DNA of 64,000 bases from a bacterium (GTDB lineage: Bacteria; Vulcanimicrobiota; Vulcanimicrobiia; Vulcanimicrobiales; Vulcanimicrobiaceae). The stretch is taken from positions 96,954 to 160,953 of the forward strand of contig JAJZED010000006.1 of the NCBI GenBank assembly GCA_021805775.1, given 5' to 3'. A program made the position numbers and the translations under genes. Below, piece by piece: positions 9,111 to 17,611 of the stretch; the first letter of the stretch is position 1, and each line of letters opens with the position of its first letter. The notes under the pieces were generated by a model. It worked only from the letters and a program-made list of their open reading frames with translations. It had not been told where the DNA came from and ran no database searches.

Positions 9111-9824
9111 ATGCAACGAACATTTACGAAACAAGCCGACTTCGATAAGAAAATCCTCGTCGTCGACGACGAATCGGCGATTTTGCAAACGCTGCGTTTT
9201 AATTTGGAACGGAGCGGCTATCGCGTCGTGACCGCAGGCGACGGGCGTACTGCCGTGTCGCTCGCGCAGCGAGAAGAGCCCGATTTGGTCGTGCTCGATA
9301 TCATGCTTCCGGTGCTCGACGGCGTTGAGGCATGCAAGGAAATTCGTAAATTTTCGACGGTGCCGATCATCATGCTCACCGCAAAGGACCAGGAGATCGA
9401 CAAGGTTCTCGCGCTCGAACTCGGTGCCGACGATTACGTTACCAAGCCCTTCGCCCTGCATGAATTTCTCGCTCGGGTAAAAGCGCGCTTGCGGCGCGGC
9501 GGCCCTTTGGTGGTCGGCCCCGACGAAACCCTGACGCTCGGCGAGATTACGCTCGATCCGTCCCGGCAGCGTTTGGTCGTGCGGGGAGAAGAGGTTGCGC
9601 TCGCGCCGAAAGAATTCAGCCTGTTGCGCCTGTTGATGGAAAATCACGGGCGGGTCGTTACGCGACAGACGCTATTGGATAAAGTGTGGGGATACGATTT
9701 CGACGGCGAGCACCAGACGATTAGCGTGCACGTGCGTTGGTTGCGCGAAAAGATCGAAGTCGATTCGCGTAATCCGCGCCATATCGTGACCGTTCGAAGC
9801 CGCGGCTACATGTTCCGGGGGTAA
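9111..9824 (+). CDS. phoB: OmpR/PhoB-family response regulator
   Basis: A 237-residue two-domain regulator. The receiver domain has the acidic pair D19-D20, phosphoacceptor D63 in LVVLDIMLP and the lysine of DDYVTKPF; the C-terminal winged helix has VVTRQTLLDKVWGY and HVRWLREKIE. ATG 9111 is preferred over TTG 9105 because AGGAG lies 8-9 bases ahead. The gene for a PhoR-like kinase follows 6 bases later, then pstB, which points to phosphate sensing. The symbol rests on this context; PhoP/RegX3 names would be equivalent. Confidence 0.85.
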   Translation: MQRTFTKQADFDKKILVVDDESAILQTLRFNLERSGYRVVTAGDGRTAVSLAQREEPDLVVLDIMLPVLDGVEACKEIRKFSTVPIIMLTAKDQEIDKVLALELGADDYVTKPFALHEFLARVKARLRRGGPLVVGPDETLTLGEITLDPSRQRLVVRGEEVALAPKEFSLLRLLMENHGRVVTRQTLLDKVWGYDFDGEHQTISVHVRWLREKIEVDSRNPRHIVTVRSRGYMFRG

Positions 9825-9830
9825 GGCGCG

Positions 9831-11009
9831 ATGTCGATTGCCGCGATCGCTGCGGCGATCGCTCTGCTTGGAGGCTTTACGGCGGGATGGTGGCTTCGCG
9901 GCGCGCGTCGCTCGCCCGATGAGTCCGTCGTGCCTATCGCCGAGGGCCAAGAGGCCGAACGCACCCCGCTCCTGCGCGATCTTCGACGTATTCTCAATCG
10001 CTTGCCGCTAGGAGTGGTTCTCGTCGACGAGCACCTGCGAATCGCTTTTGCGAACCGTTCGTCGGCGAGAATATTTCGGTTCAATCGAAAGGGCGCAGTC
10101 GGCGAGCATATTTTACATGCGATACCCAATGTGGCTATCGAACGGCGCGCGCTCGATGCGCTGCAAGGCGAGGCATCGTTCGAGACACTGCAACTCGGCG
10201 AACCCGGGCGTCAGCGAACTTTTGCAATCTCGGCGACTCCGCTTCCGCCCGACGCGCGCGGGCCGCGCGGAGTCGTGCTCGTTGCAATCGATCGCACCGA
10301 AGTCGCGCGGCTGGAACGAGCGCGAACCGAATTTCTCAGCAACGTCTCACATGAACTACGGACGCCGCTTTCGTCGATTCGCCTGATGATCGAAACCGTA
10401 CTTGACTCGGGAGATGCCGAGGCGAGTGCGCTTTTTCTCCCGCAGGCACTCGCACAGGTCGATCGGCTTACGGAACTCGTAGCTCGCTTTCTCGAGCAGG
10501 CGAGTACCGAATCGGGGCATATTCGTCTGCGCTTACGCGAGGTCGATATCGAGGAACTCGCGCGATCGATCGCGGCAAGCTTCGAACCGGCGGCGCTCGG
10601 GAAAGGCGTGAACGTCGAGGTGAAGGTGGCGCGCCCGGTACGATTGGAGGGCGATCCCGATCGGCTCGCCCAAGTTTTCGTCAACCTTATCGATAACGCG
10701 TTGCGGCACACGCCGGTAGGCGGCGAGATTGCAATCGAGATCGATGCCGAGGGCTCCGAGGCGGTGCTTCGCGTCCGCGACAGCGGGGATGGCATTCCCT
10801 ATCGCAGCCTCCCCCATATCTTCGAACGCTTCTACGTCGGCGACCCCTCCCGCGCGCGCGAGGGCGAGCACGGCGGTGCCGGGCTAGGGCTCGCCATCGT
10901 CAAGGGAATCGTCGAGGCGCATCGGGGGAGCATCGCCGCCGAATCGATGTTGGGGCACGGCGCGACCTTTGTCGTGCGCCTGCCGATCCTGCGCATAGCC
11001 CGCGACTAG
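9831..11009 (+). CDS. phoR: PhoR-like sensor histidine kinase
   Basis: A 392-residue membrane sensor kinase: one N-terminal helix (residues 2-20, AAIAAAIALLGGFTAGWWL), a PAS domain at about 55-150, the HisKA box with H174 in SNVSHELRTPLSS, and an ATPase domain with the N box (VFVNLIDNALRHTP), G1 (RVRDSGDGIP), F box and G2 (GGAGLGLAIVK). A single short anchor with a cytoplasmic PAS and no large periplasmic domain is the PhoR layout. It should phosphorylate the regulator encoded just upstream. A 79-base gap with a weak GCTCT/AGAGC hairpin (11018-11032) separates it from pstB. Confidence 0.87.
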   Translation: MSIAAIAAAIALLGGFTAGWWLRGARRSPDESVVPIAEGQEAERTPLLRDLRRILNRLPLGVVLVDEHLRIAFANRSSARIFRFNRKGAVGEHILHAIPNVAIERRALDALQGEASFETLQLGEPGRQRTFAISATPLPPDARGPRGVVLVAIDRTEVARLERARTEFLSNVSHELRTPLSSIRLMIETVLDSGDAEASALFLPQALAQVDRLTELVARFLEQASTESGHIRLRLREVDIEELARSIAASFEPAALGKGVNVEVKVARPVRLEGDPDRLAQVFVNLIDNALRHTPVGGEIAIEIDAEGSEAVLRVRDSGDGIPYRSLPHIFERFYVGDPSRAREGEHGGAGLGLAIVKGIVEAHRGSIAAESMLGHGATFVVRLPILRIARD

Positions 11010-11088
11010 GCAGAACCGCTCTTTAATAGAGCCATAACGCGGAATTTCGGCTCGCCGTGTCGCATAGAGGCGGGCAGCAGGAGAGTAT

Positions 11089-11883
11089 ATGATTCCGACG
11101 ATGTCGCCGGTCGACATGCGCGAAGAGCGCGCAGAAAAGTTGATCGTTCAAAACGTAGATGTGTTTTACGGACAGTTTCACGCCATGAAAAAGGCCTCGC
11201 TCGGGGTCGCCGAGCATTGCGTTATGGCGCTTATCGGCCCGTCGGGTTGCGGGAAATCGACCTTTCTACGCGCGCTCAATCGCATGCACGATCTCACGCC
11301 GGGAGCCCGCGTCGAAGGCGAAGTGCTGCTCGACGGTGAGAATATCTATGCTCCCGAGGTCGACCCGGTCTCGATTCGGCACCGCATCGGCATGGTTTTT
11401 CAGCGTCCGAACCCATTCCCGAAAACGGTCTTTGAGAACGTCGTCTACGGGCCGCGCATCCACGGCGAGAAACGACGCGAGTACCTGCTCGAGGTCGCGG
11501 AGCGCTCGCTCCGCAGCGCCGCGCTCTGGGACGAAGTGAAGGATCGCCTCGACCGGCCGGCCCTCCAACTCTCCGGCGGGCAACAGCAGCGCCTCTGCAT
11601 CGCCCGGTGCCTGGCCGTCGACCCCGAAGTTATTTTAATGGACGAACCCGCATCGGCGCTCGATCCAATCGCGACGAGCAAAATCGAGGATCTCATCGAA
11701 GATCTCAAACGGGAATACACCGTCGTCATCGTCACCCATTCCATGCAACAGGCCGCGCGCATCAGCGATCATACGACCTTCTTTCTCTCCGGGGAACTTA
11801 TCGAGAGCGGCACCACCTCGGATATTTTTACGAAGCCGAAAGATAAGCGGACCGAGGACTACATTACCGGCCGTTACGGCTAG
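11089..11883 (+). CDS. pstB: Phosphate ABC transporter ATP-binding protein PstB
   Basis: A 264-residue ATPase closely matching PstB: Walker [10 protein letters not shown], PstB-specific [15 protein letters not shown] and [17 protein letters not shown], signature [16 protein letters not shown], Walker [16 protein letters not shown] and [13 protein letters not shown]. The ATG is preceded by AGGAG at 5-6 bases. It energises PstCA import of inorganic phosphate. The pstS, pstC, pstA and phoU genes are not in this window, so here pstB stands alone behind phoBR. Confidence 0.96.
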   Translation: MIPTMSPVDMREERAEKLIVQNVDVFYGQFHAMKKASLGVAEHCVMALIGPSGCGKSTFLRALNRMHDLTPGARVEGEVLLDGENIYAPEVDPVSIRHRIGMVFQRPNPFPKTVFENVVYGPRIHGEKRREYLLEVAERSLRSAALWDEVKDRLDRPALQLSGGQQQRLCIARCLAVDPEVILMDEPASALDPIATSKIEDLIEDLKREYTVVIVTHSMQQAARISDHTTFFLSGELIESGTTSDIFTKPKDKRTEDYITGRYG

Positions 11884-11936
11884 TATTTCGGCAACCTTTT
11901 CCTCTGCACGGGTGTCCAAGCGGCCTAGAGGTAGGC

Positions 11937-11957
11937 ACGTTAAGCTGGGCTTAACGT
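11937..11957. promoter_or_regulatory. Perfect inverted repeat containing a Pho-box-like TTAA direct repeat, upstream of the porin gene
   Basis: Two 9-base arms (ACGTTAAGC / GCTTAACGT) flank TGG. The same bases hold TTAAGC at 11940 and TTAACG at 11951, an 11-base spacing that matches PhoP/PhoB-family direct-repeat sites, with a TAGACT -10-like hexamer at 11966. There is no T-tract, so it does not look like a terminator for pstB. The position between pstB and the porin gene, next to phoBR, suggests a Pho operator; this is inference. Confidence 0.45.
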
Positions 11958-12013
11958 TGTCGGGCTAGACTCGGAGCCGGAACCTCAAATACACCAATCA
12001 CAGGGGATTATTC

Positions 12014-13570
12014 ATGAAGATGATACAGCGCTTCGGCGCGGCCCTTGCGATGCTTCTCATGGTGGCACCTTCTTTCGCGTCGGCGGCAACGCAGGACACA
12101 CCGGCACAGAAGAAGATCGTCGCCCAAGAGAGCGCATCCAAGAAGCCCGTCAGCCGCTTTTCGTACAAAGGCTACGTTCGTAGCTATTATTTCACGCGCC
12201 AGAACGCAAGTGCGACCCAGAAAGGGCCGAACCAAGCGGCCTGGAACACGGGAATAAGCTTGCATGGCGAGTACAACGCCGGCGGCGGTTTCACGTTGGG
12301 GGCGACGTATTTTTACGCCAACCCGCTCAACGGCAACTGTTCGCAGGCCGCGAACTACGAGCCCTCGGCAGGCAACGCGTGCCTCCCGGCACCGCCGGGA
12401 ATCGCCGCCGATAACACGCTTCCCGATTTCCAGATGAGCACGCTGTACGAAGCGTACGTCAAGTATCAGGGGCATGGATTCGGCGCGACGCTCGGTAACC
12501 AAGTCTTCAATTCGCCGTGGGCGAACAGCTCGGATTCGCGTCTGAAACCGGTCGCGTTCCAGGGCGGCGACGTTACCTACAAACTCAATAAAAACTGGAA
12601 CCTTGAGGGCGCGGTTTTCTCGAAGTTCGAGGGACGCGCGCAGTCGGCGTTCGATAACTCGACGCTCCTCACCGGCTACTACGTCGACGCTCCGTCGATG
12701 GGTTCCGAAGGAAATATCTTCAACCCGAACGGCAAGAACAACGCGATGACCAACAGCGGCTTCGGTTACGCCAAGGTCGGTTATGCCGCCAAAGGTCTCG
12801 CGGCAGACCTCTACTACTACGGCTTCAACAACATCGCCACCCTGACGTGGTTCGATGCAAAATACAGCATCCCGGGCTTCATGGCGAAATACAAACCCTT
12901 CGTCGCGTTGCAGGCGGGTAGCGAACAAGACACCGGAAACGCCCTGATCGGCAAAATTCGCGCGACGGGATACGGCCTCCAAGCCGGCCTCTCGTTAACC
13001 AAGAACGTCGATTTCACCGTCGGTTACAACAACGTCCCGGCGAAGAGCGATACCGTCGTTCTTCCGGCGGGCGTCAGCTGTAATGCGGCGCACGGGCTTG
13101 TCGGTGCCGGAACCTCGGCCGCGACAAACGTTCCGTATTTCTTGGCCGCAAACCCCTTCAGCTGCGTGAGCAACGGCGCGGCCGGCACGACGACGCTCTA
13201 CTACGGTGGTTTCGCATCGCCGTACACCGATTCGTATGCTACCGATCCGTTCTTCACCACCTCGATGACGCAGGGTATGGTCGACCGCCGTACCTACGGG
13301 CAGGGCGTGAAATTCGCGCTGATGTTCAACTCGACGAACAAGCGTTTCCACGCGATCATTTCGCGTGCGCTCTACGCCGACGGTACTGCTGCAGTCGGAG
13401 TCACGCCGACGCAAGAGACCGACGTCGATGCGTTCTACTACGTCAGCAAGGTCGGCAAGGGTGCCTACCACGGCTGGCTCGTGCGCTATCGCTACGGCGA
13501 ACGTACGGAGCAGTTCGGAGGCCTTCCGCTCTTCAAATACAACCGCGCGCAGGTCGAATACGACTTTTAG
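12014..13570 (+). CDS. Outer-membrane porin-like beta-barrel protein
   Basis: A 518-residue exported protein with a signal peptide ending near residue 25 (FASAAT), then an N-terminal segment SRFSYKGYVRSYYF and alternating amphipathic strands rich in Tyr, Phe and Gly. It ends in VEYDF, the terminal phenylalanine expected of outer-membrane barrels recognised by BAM. A pair of Cys in an early loop (NCSQAAN, NACLP) and another in a later loop suggest loop disulfides. It lies downstream of phoBR-pstB and a Pho-box-like repeat, so a phosphate or organophosphate porin is plausible but unproven. A terminator follows. Confidence 0.75.
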   Translation: MKMIQRFGAALAMLLMVAPSFASAATQDTPAQKKIVAQESASKKPVSRFSYKGYVRSYYFTRQNASATQKGPNQAAWNTGISLHGEYNAGGGFTLGATYFYANPLNGNCSQAANYEPSAGNACLPAPPGIAADNTLPDFQMSTLYEAYVKYQGHGFGATLGNQVFNSPWANSSDSRLKPVAFQGGDVTYKLNKNWNLEGAVFSKFEGRAQSAFDNSTLLTGYYVDAPSMGSEGNIFNPNGKNNAMTNSGFGYAKVGYAAKGLAADLYYYGFNNIATLTWFDAKYSIPGFMAKYKPFVALQAGSEQDTGNALIGKIRATGYGLQAGLSLTKNVDFTVGYNNVPAKSDTVVLPAGVSCNAAHGLVGAGTSAATNVPYFLAANPFSCVSNGAAGTTTLYYGGFASPYTDSYATDPFFTTSMTQGMVDRRTYGQGVKFALMFNSTNKRFHAIISRALYADGTAAVGVTPTQETDVDAFYYVSKVGKGAYHGWLVRYRYGERTEQFGGLPLFKYNRAQVEYDF

Positions 13571-13593
13571 GCGTCGGCTTGTAAGAGCAAGAG

Positions 13594-13627
13594 GAAGGGG
13601 CTCGCGGCGACGCGGCCCCTTCTTTTT
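13594..13627 (+). terminator. Rho-independent terminator after porin gene
   Basis: GAAGGGGC at 13594-13601 pairs with GCCCCTTC at 13615-13622 and is followed by a run of five T (13623-13627). It lies 24 bases past the porin stop. Confidence 0.8.
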
Positions 13628-13677
13628 GCATGCGTCGAGGTAGCCGATAGATCGGAGCGAATACCAGGGCCCCAGAG

Positions 13678-14733
13678 ATGAAAAACAGCATGCATGCGCT
13701 CCGCAAAAGCGTCGCCAGCCCGGGCTTTACGCTCGAAGAACTTCCCATTCCCTCGATCGGCCCGACCGAGGTCCTCATTCGCGTGGAGAAGGCGGGGGTC
13801 TGCGGCACCGACGCCCATATCTATCATTGGGATGCATGGGCGCAGCATCGCATCGTGCCGCCGGTCACCGTCGGACACGAATTCATGGGCCGCGTCGCGG
13901 CGGTCGGGGCAGCGGTGCGCGCGGTCGCGGTCGGCGACCGCGTGAGCGCCGAGGGGCATATCGCCGACCTCACCTGCTTTCTTTGCCGAATCGGCGACGC
14001 ACATATCTGCGAGCGCGTCAAAATCATCGGCGTCGATCGCGATGGCGCATTCGCCGAATATATCTCGATGCCCGAATATAACGTCTGGCCGCTCGACCCC
14101 GCGATACCCGATGAGTTCGCCGCCGTCTTCGATCCGCTGGGGAACGCCGTGCATACCGTGATGGCCGCCGACGTGAGTACCAAGAGCGTCGCCATTACCG
14201 GGGTCGGCTCGATCGGACTGATGGCGATTCCCGTCGCGCGCGCGGCCGGCGCGGCGAGCGTTTACGCATTCGACGTCAATCCCGCGAAGCTCGAACTGGC
14301 CAAGCGCCTTGGGGCCGATGCGGTCTTCGATTCGCGGAGCGCTGGTTTAGTTGATGAGATGAAGGCGCGTACCGGCGGAAACGGCGTCGACGTATTGCTC
14401 GAAATGTCGGGGAGCGGGGCGGCAATCGATATGGGTTTACAAATGGTGCGCAACGGCGGACGAGCCGCGCTCCTCGGTATTCCTTCCGACAGCATCAGCA
14501 TCAATCTTGCCGAACGCATTATTTTTAAAGGGCTGACCGTGCTCGGGATCAACGGGAGGCGCATGTTCGAGACGTGGTATCAAACGCAAGCGCTGGTAAA
14601 AAGCGGGCGCGTCGATCTTCGCCCGATCATCACCCACGTTTTGCCGTTCGAAGAATACGATCGCGCCTTCGAACTCATGCATAGCGGAGAAGCTGCAAAA
14701 ATCGTTCTCGATCTTACCGGAGAGAAAAAATGA
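13678..14733 (+). CDS. tdh: L-threonine 3-dehydrogenase
   Basis: A 351-residue zinc-dependent medium-chain dehydrogenase that oxidises L-threonine to 2-amino-3-ketobutyrate with NAD. Catalytic zinc region AGVCGTDAHIYHWD and TVGHEF, nucleotide motif GVGSIGLMAIPVARAAGA, and the Tdh-typical GINGRRMFETW. The overlap by ATGA with kbl supports the function. In the structural-zinc loop (HIADLTCFLCRIGDAHIC) only three cysteines are seen; the first ligand position of the E. coli enzyme appears to be Asp. Confidence 0.93.
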   Translation: MKNSMHALRKSVASPGFTLEELPIPSIGPTEVLIRVEKAGVCGTDAHIYHWDAWAQHRIVPPVTVGHEFMGRVAAVGAAVRAVAVGDRVSAEGHIADLTCFLCRIGDAHICERVKIIGVDRDGAFAEYISMPEYNVWPLDPAIPDEFAAVFDPLGNAVHTVMAADVSTKSVAITGVGSIGLMAIPVARAAGAASVYAFDVNPAKLELAKRLGADAVFDSRSAGLVDEMKARTGGNGVDVLLEMSGSGAAIDMGLQMVRNGGRAALLGIPSDSISINLAERIIFKGLTVLGINGRRMFETWYQTQALVKSGRVDLRPIITHVLPFEEYDRAFELMHSGEAAKIVLDLTGEKK

Positions 14734-15926
14734 ACGCCGCCTTCAACGCCGCGCTACAAAGAGAACTCGACGCCCTAAAAGCGGCGGGCACCTACAAACA
14801 CCTGCGTCATATAACCTCACCGATGGCCCCGATCGTACACATGGAAGAAGCCGGCGACGTCATCGTGCTGTCGTCGAATAATTATCTCGGCCTCTCCGAC
14901 GAACCGGCGGTCGTCGCCGCCGGGAAAGAGGGCCTGGATCGCTACGGAGCCGGCACGGCATCGGTACGTTTTATTTGCGGTACCTTCGACGTACACCGGC
15001 GTCTCGAAGAGCGCATCGCGCAATTTCTCGGCACCGAGGCCTCGCTCACCTACGTCTCGTGCTGGAGCGCAAACACGGGCCTTTTTGCGACGATCTGCGG
15101 CGATGGCTCGGCGATTATCTCCGACGAGTTGAACCACGCCTCGATCATCGACGGCGTGCGCCTGGCGAATAAGGCGAAACGCAGCGTGTACAAACACGGC
15201 GATATGGCCGACCTCGAAGCGAAGTTGCGGGCCGCGGAGGGCTGCGCGCCGATTCTCGTCGTCACCGACGGCGTTTTTTCGATGGAGGGTTCGGTTGCGA
15301 ACCTTCCGGCGATCGTTGCGCTCTGTAAAAAATATGGAGCGGTCAGCGTCGTCGACGATTCACACGGTACCGGCGTGATGGGTGCGACGGGCCGGGGAAC
15401 GATCGAACACTTCGGTTTGACCGGCGAGATCGACATCGTCACCGGAACGCTGGGCAAAGCGCTCGGCGGGGCGGCCGGCGGTTTCGTCGCCGGAAGCCAG
15501 GCGTTGATCGACACGCTCGTCCAGCGCTCGCGCCCGCAGCTGTTTTCGAACGCGTTGCCGGCGACGGTCGCCTGCAGTGCGCTCGCCGCGATCGATTTTC
15601 TCGAGGCGCGCCCCGAACGCGTGCGCGACCTTCGGGAGAATGTCGCCTATTTCCGCGCCGGGCTCGAACGGATCGGGCTGAAACCGTTGCCGGGGCCGAG
15701 CGCGATCGTGCCGATCGTCGTCGGCGAAACGGCGTTCGCGATTAAGATGAGCGACATGCTCCTCAAACGCGGCGTCTTCGTTACCGGGTTCGGCTTCCCC
15801 GTCGTTCCCGAAGGTACCGCGCGAATACGAACGCAACTCTGCGCGACGTTAACGCGCGAGGAGATGGATCGCGCCCTCGATGCATTCGCTGCGGTAGCAA
15901 AAGAACTCGGCCTGGCGACCGCGTGA
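14730..15926 (+). CDS. kbl: Glycine C-acetyltransferase (2-amino-3-ketobutyrate CoA ligase)
   Basis: A 398-residue PLP enzyme of the alpha-oxoamine synthase family. Markers are SSNNYLGLSDEP, GAGTASVRFICGT, VVDDSHGTGVMG and the PLP lysine in TGTLGKALGGAAGG. It splits 2-amino-3-ketobutyrate with CoA to glycine and acetyl-CoA, completing the threonine pathway begun by Tdh. ATG overlaps the tdh stop (ATGA); its own stop overlaps the GTG of the next gene. Related 8-amino-7-oxononanoate synthase is the main alternative, ruled out by the tdh pairing. Confidence 0.94.
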   Translation: MNAAFNAALQRELDALKAAGTYKHLRHITSPMAPIVHMEEAGDVIVLSSNNYLGLSDEPAVVAAGKEGLDRYGAGTASVRFICGTFDVHRRLEERIAQFLGTEASLTYVSCWSANTGLFATICGDGSAIISDELNHASIIDGVRLANKAKRSVYKHGDMADLEAKLRAAEGCAPILVVTDGVFSMEGSVANLPAIVALCKKYGAVSVVDDSHGTGVMGATGRGTIEHFGLTGEIDIVTGTLGKALGGAAGGFVAGSQALIDTLVQRSRPQLFSNALPATVACSALAAIDFLEARPERVRDLRENVAYFRAGLERIGLKPLPGPSAIVPIVVGETAFAIKMSDMLLKRGVFVTGFGFPVVPEGTARIRTQLCATLTREEMDRALDAFAAVAKELGLATA

Positions 15927-17488
15927 TTCGCGCGGTCTTGCTCGCGGCTGCGCTTGCGAGCCCGGCACCGGCACCGACGCCGAGCGTGCCCCCCGCAATT
16001 CAATTGCCGATCGGATGGACGCGATTAAGTGCAGCGGCGTTTCGAGATCCAAACGTCAAAGTTAAATTGGTGGCGTTGGCTCCCCAAGTAGGAGCGTCCC
16101 ATCGCGAAACAGTGGTGTTCCTCGCGAGAGTGTCGCGTTCGGAAAGCGCGCAAATTCCAAAACTACGAGGGCCGTTCATCGAAGGATTTTTCCAAAAATT
16201 TCCCGGCACGCCGACATCGACTGTGAAATCGGCAATACCTTGTAGTACGAAAGTGCGCGCTGATGTTGTTGACTTTAACGCTCATCTCCGCAACCAGAAC
16301 GGCAGCGGGACGGCGTATTTCGTAAGAAAATCGGGAGGGCCGATTTTCTTTGCAATAGCATACGGGTATTCCGCTCGCCCGCCGGTATCGGACATAACGC
16401 AAATGTTGACGTGGTTTTGCCCGGTTCTCGACGCGAGAAATGTTTCGCCGGTTCGACTGCCGTCACCGGCCCCGGCCTCGTCGCCGACTGCGGTGGCCAC
16501 GCCCGTTGCGGCAACTTTGCCTCAGGCGACGATGCAGCCGATTTCGGCGTTCATGCGCGTGCCGAAGGGATGGAAACTCGATCGTCGCGTGCGCGTCCTC
16601 TCGGCGCTGACGGAGATCCGCTTTCAAGCGATGAAACCGGACGCCGGCGGTGTGGAATCGATTAACGTAACGGAGTCCAATGCGCCTCATGCCGGAACGT
16701 TCTCCGAAAACGTGAAGCAGGCGATCGGACTGCTGGGGCATTTAGGGACGAATTTTCATTTAATATCGAGTCGCTCGAGTTTCGTCTGCGCCGGCACGCG
16801 CGCGGCCTGGCGGTTGCACTACCGACTCGATATCGGTCCGATGCACCTTTTTGCGCTTCAGTATATCGCGGAGTCGCCGCACGGATCGTTCGATGCCGCA
16901 ACCTACATGCAGACCGGCATAGACGCTTCCGACCCCGCGGCGTTGGCCGCTCTGGGCACGTTCTGTCCGCAGGATTTCGTCGCGCTTCCCGCCGCGACGG
17001 CGACGAGCGTTATCCCGGGCCTGCGCGCTCCGCTGCCCGTCGGCTGGGCGCAAGCCGGGTCGGGGAATGGTATGATGTCGGGATCGCGCGTGCTTGCATC
17101 GGCCTCGAAAAAACTCGCGGGCGGCACGGCGGAATTGTATCAGGTCATCACTTTCCCGATGCGAAACTTCGGCTATGTAGCCGGCAAACCGGTATCGTTG
17201 GACGTCGTAGCGGAGTACGCCACGAAAGCTCTGCTCGCGCTATACCATGGATCTACGGTGCTCGCGTCGGCGAAGGTGGCTGGTTGTGGCGGGAGCGAAC
17301 CGCAGTGGCAGTTCGAAGTTCGGAGCCCGACGTCGTTTCTTATCGAACGAATCGCTCAGCGAAATGGTCGAGCCGTTGCGGACGTCTACCTACGTCCCAT
17401 TGCAATGCTCCAGCCCGGCCCGGCCGCGCTGAGCGCGCTCGACGCCCTCTGTCTCACTTCGTCGGTCGCGTCGATCCAAAAAACGTAG
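15923..17488 (+). CDS. Secreted protein of three tandem Cys-pair domains, family unrecognised
   Basis: A 521-residue exported protein beginning at GTG inside the kbl stop (GTGA). A short signal peptide (MIRAVLLAAALASPAPA) leads into three similar domains of about 145-160 residues joined by Pro/Ala/Thr linkers. Each opens with a P-x-GW motif (LPIGWTR near 28, VPKGWKL near 213, LPVGWAQ near 371) and each has two cysteines at matching distances: C107/C166, C289/C348 and C455/C510, spacings of 59, 59 and 55, with the second usually in F-C-P. This is internal triplication, with probably one disulfide per domain. Function is unknown; co-translation with kbl may be incidental. Confidence 0.65.
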   Translation: MIRAVLLAAALASPAPAPTPSVPPAIQLPIGWTRLSAAAFRDPNVKVKLVALAPQVGASHRETVVFLARVSRSESAQIPKLRGPFIEGFFQKFPGTPTSTVKSAIPCSTKVRADVVDFNAHLRNQNGSGTAYFVRKSGGPIFFAIAYGYSARPPVSDITQMLTWFCPVLDARNVSPVRLPSPAPASSPTAVATPVAATLPQATMQPISAFMRVPKGWKLDRRVRVLSALTEIRFQAMKPDAGGVESINVTESNAPHAGTFSENVKQAIGLLGHLGTNFHLISSRSSFVCAGTRAAWRLHYRLDIGPMHLFALQYIAESPHGSFDAATYMQTGIDASDPAALAALGTFCPQDFVALPAATATSVIPGLRAPLPVGWAQAGSGNGMMSGSRVLASASKKLAGGTAELYQVITFPMRNFGYVAGKPVSLDVVAEYATKALLALYHGSTVLASAKVAGCGGSEPQWQFEVRSPTSFLIERIAQRNGRAVADVYLRPIAMLQPGPAALSALDALCLTSSVASIQKT

Positions 17489-17611
17489 TGTTGCGCGGCA
17501 TGCGATCGTTCGTCACCGATGCATAGCGTGCGCGATCGATTCCTTCGATAAGGTAATCATAACGCATCGCTAATCATGCTCTGGTAGTACTGATTGTGAA
17601 ATGGGAATTTC

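Noticed and set aside
11911..11995. tRNA-like stretch before the porin gene (GGTGT...ACACC ends, D-arm-like and anticodon-arm-like hairpins)
   Set aside because: The loop has C instead of U at position 33, there is no TTCRA T-loop and the acceptor pairs only five bases. A Pho-box-like palindrome in a leader explains the main hairpin better.
13571..13677. Possible glycine riboswitch before tdh-kbl
   Set aside because: The gap is only 107 bases, half of it taken by the porin terminator; no glycine aptamer pattern is seen.
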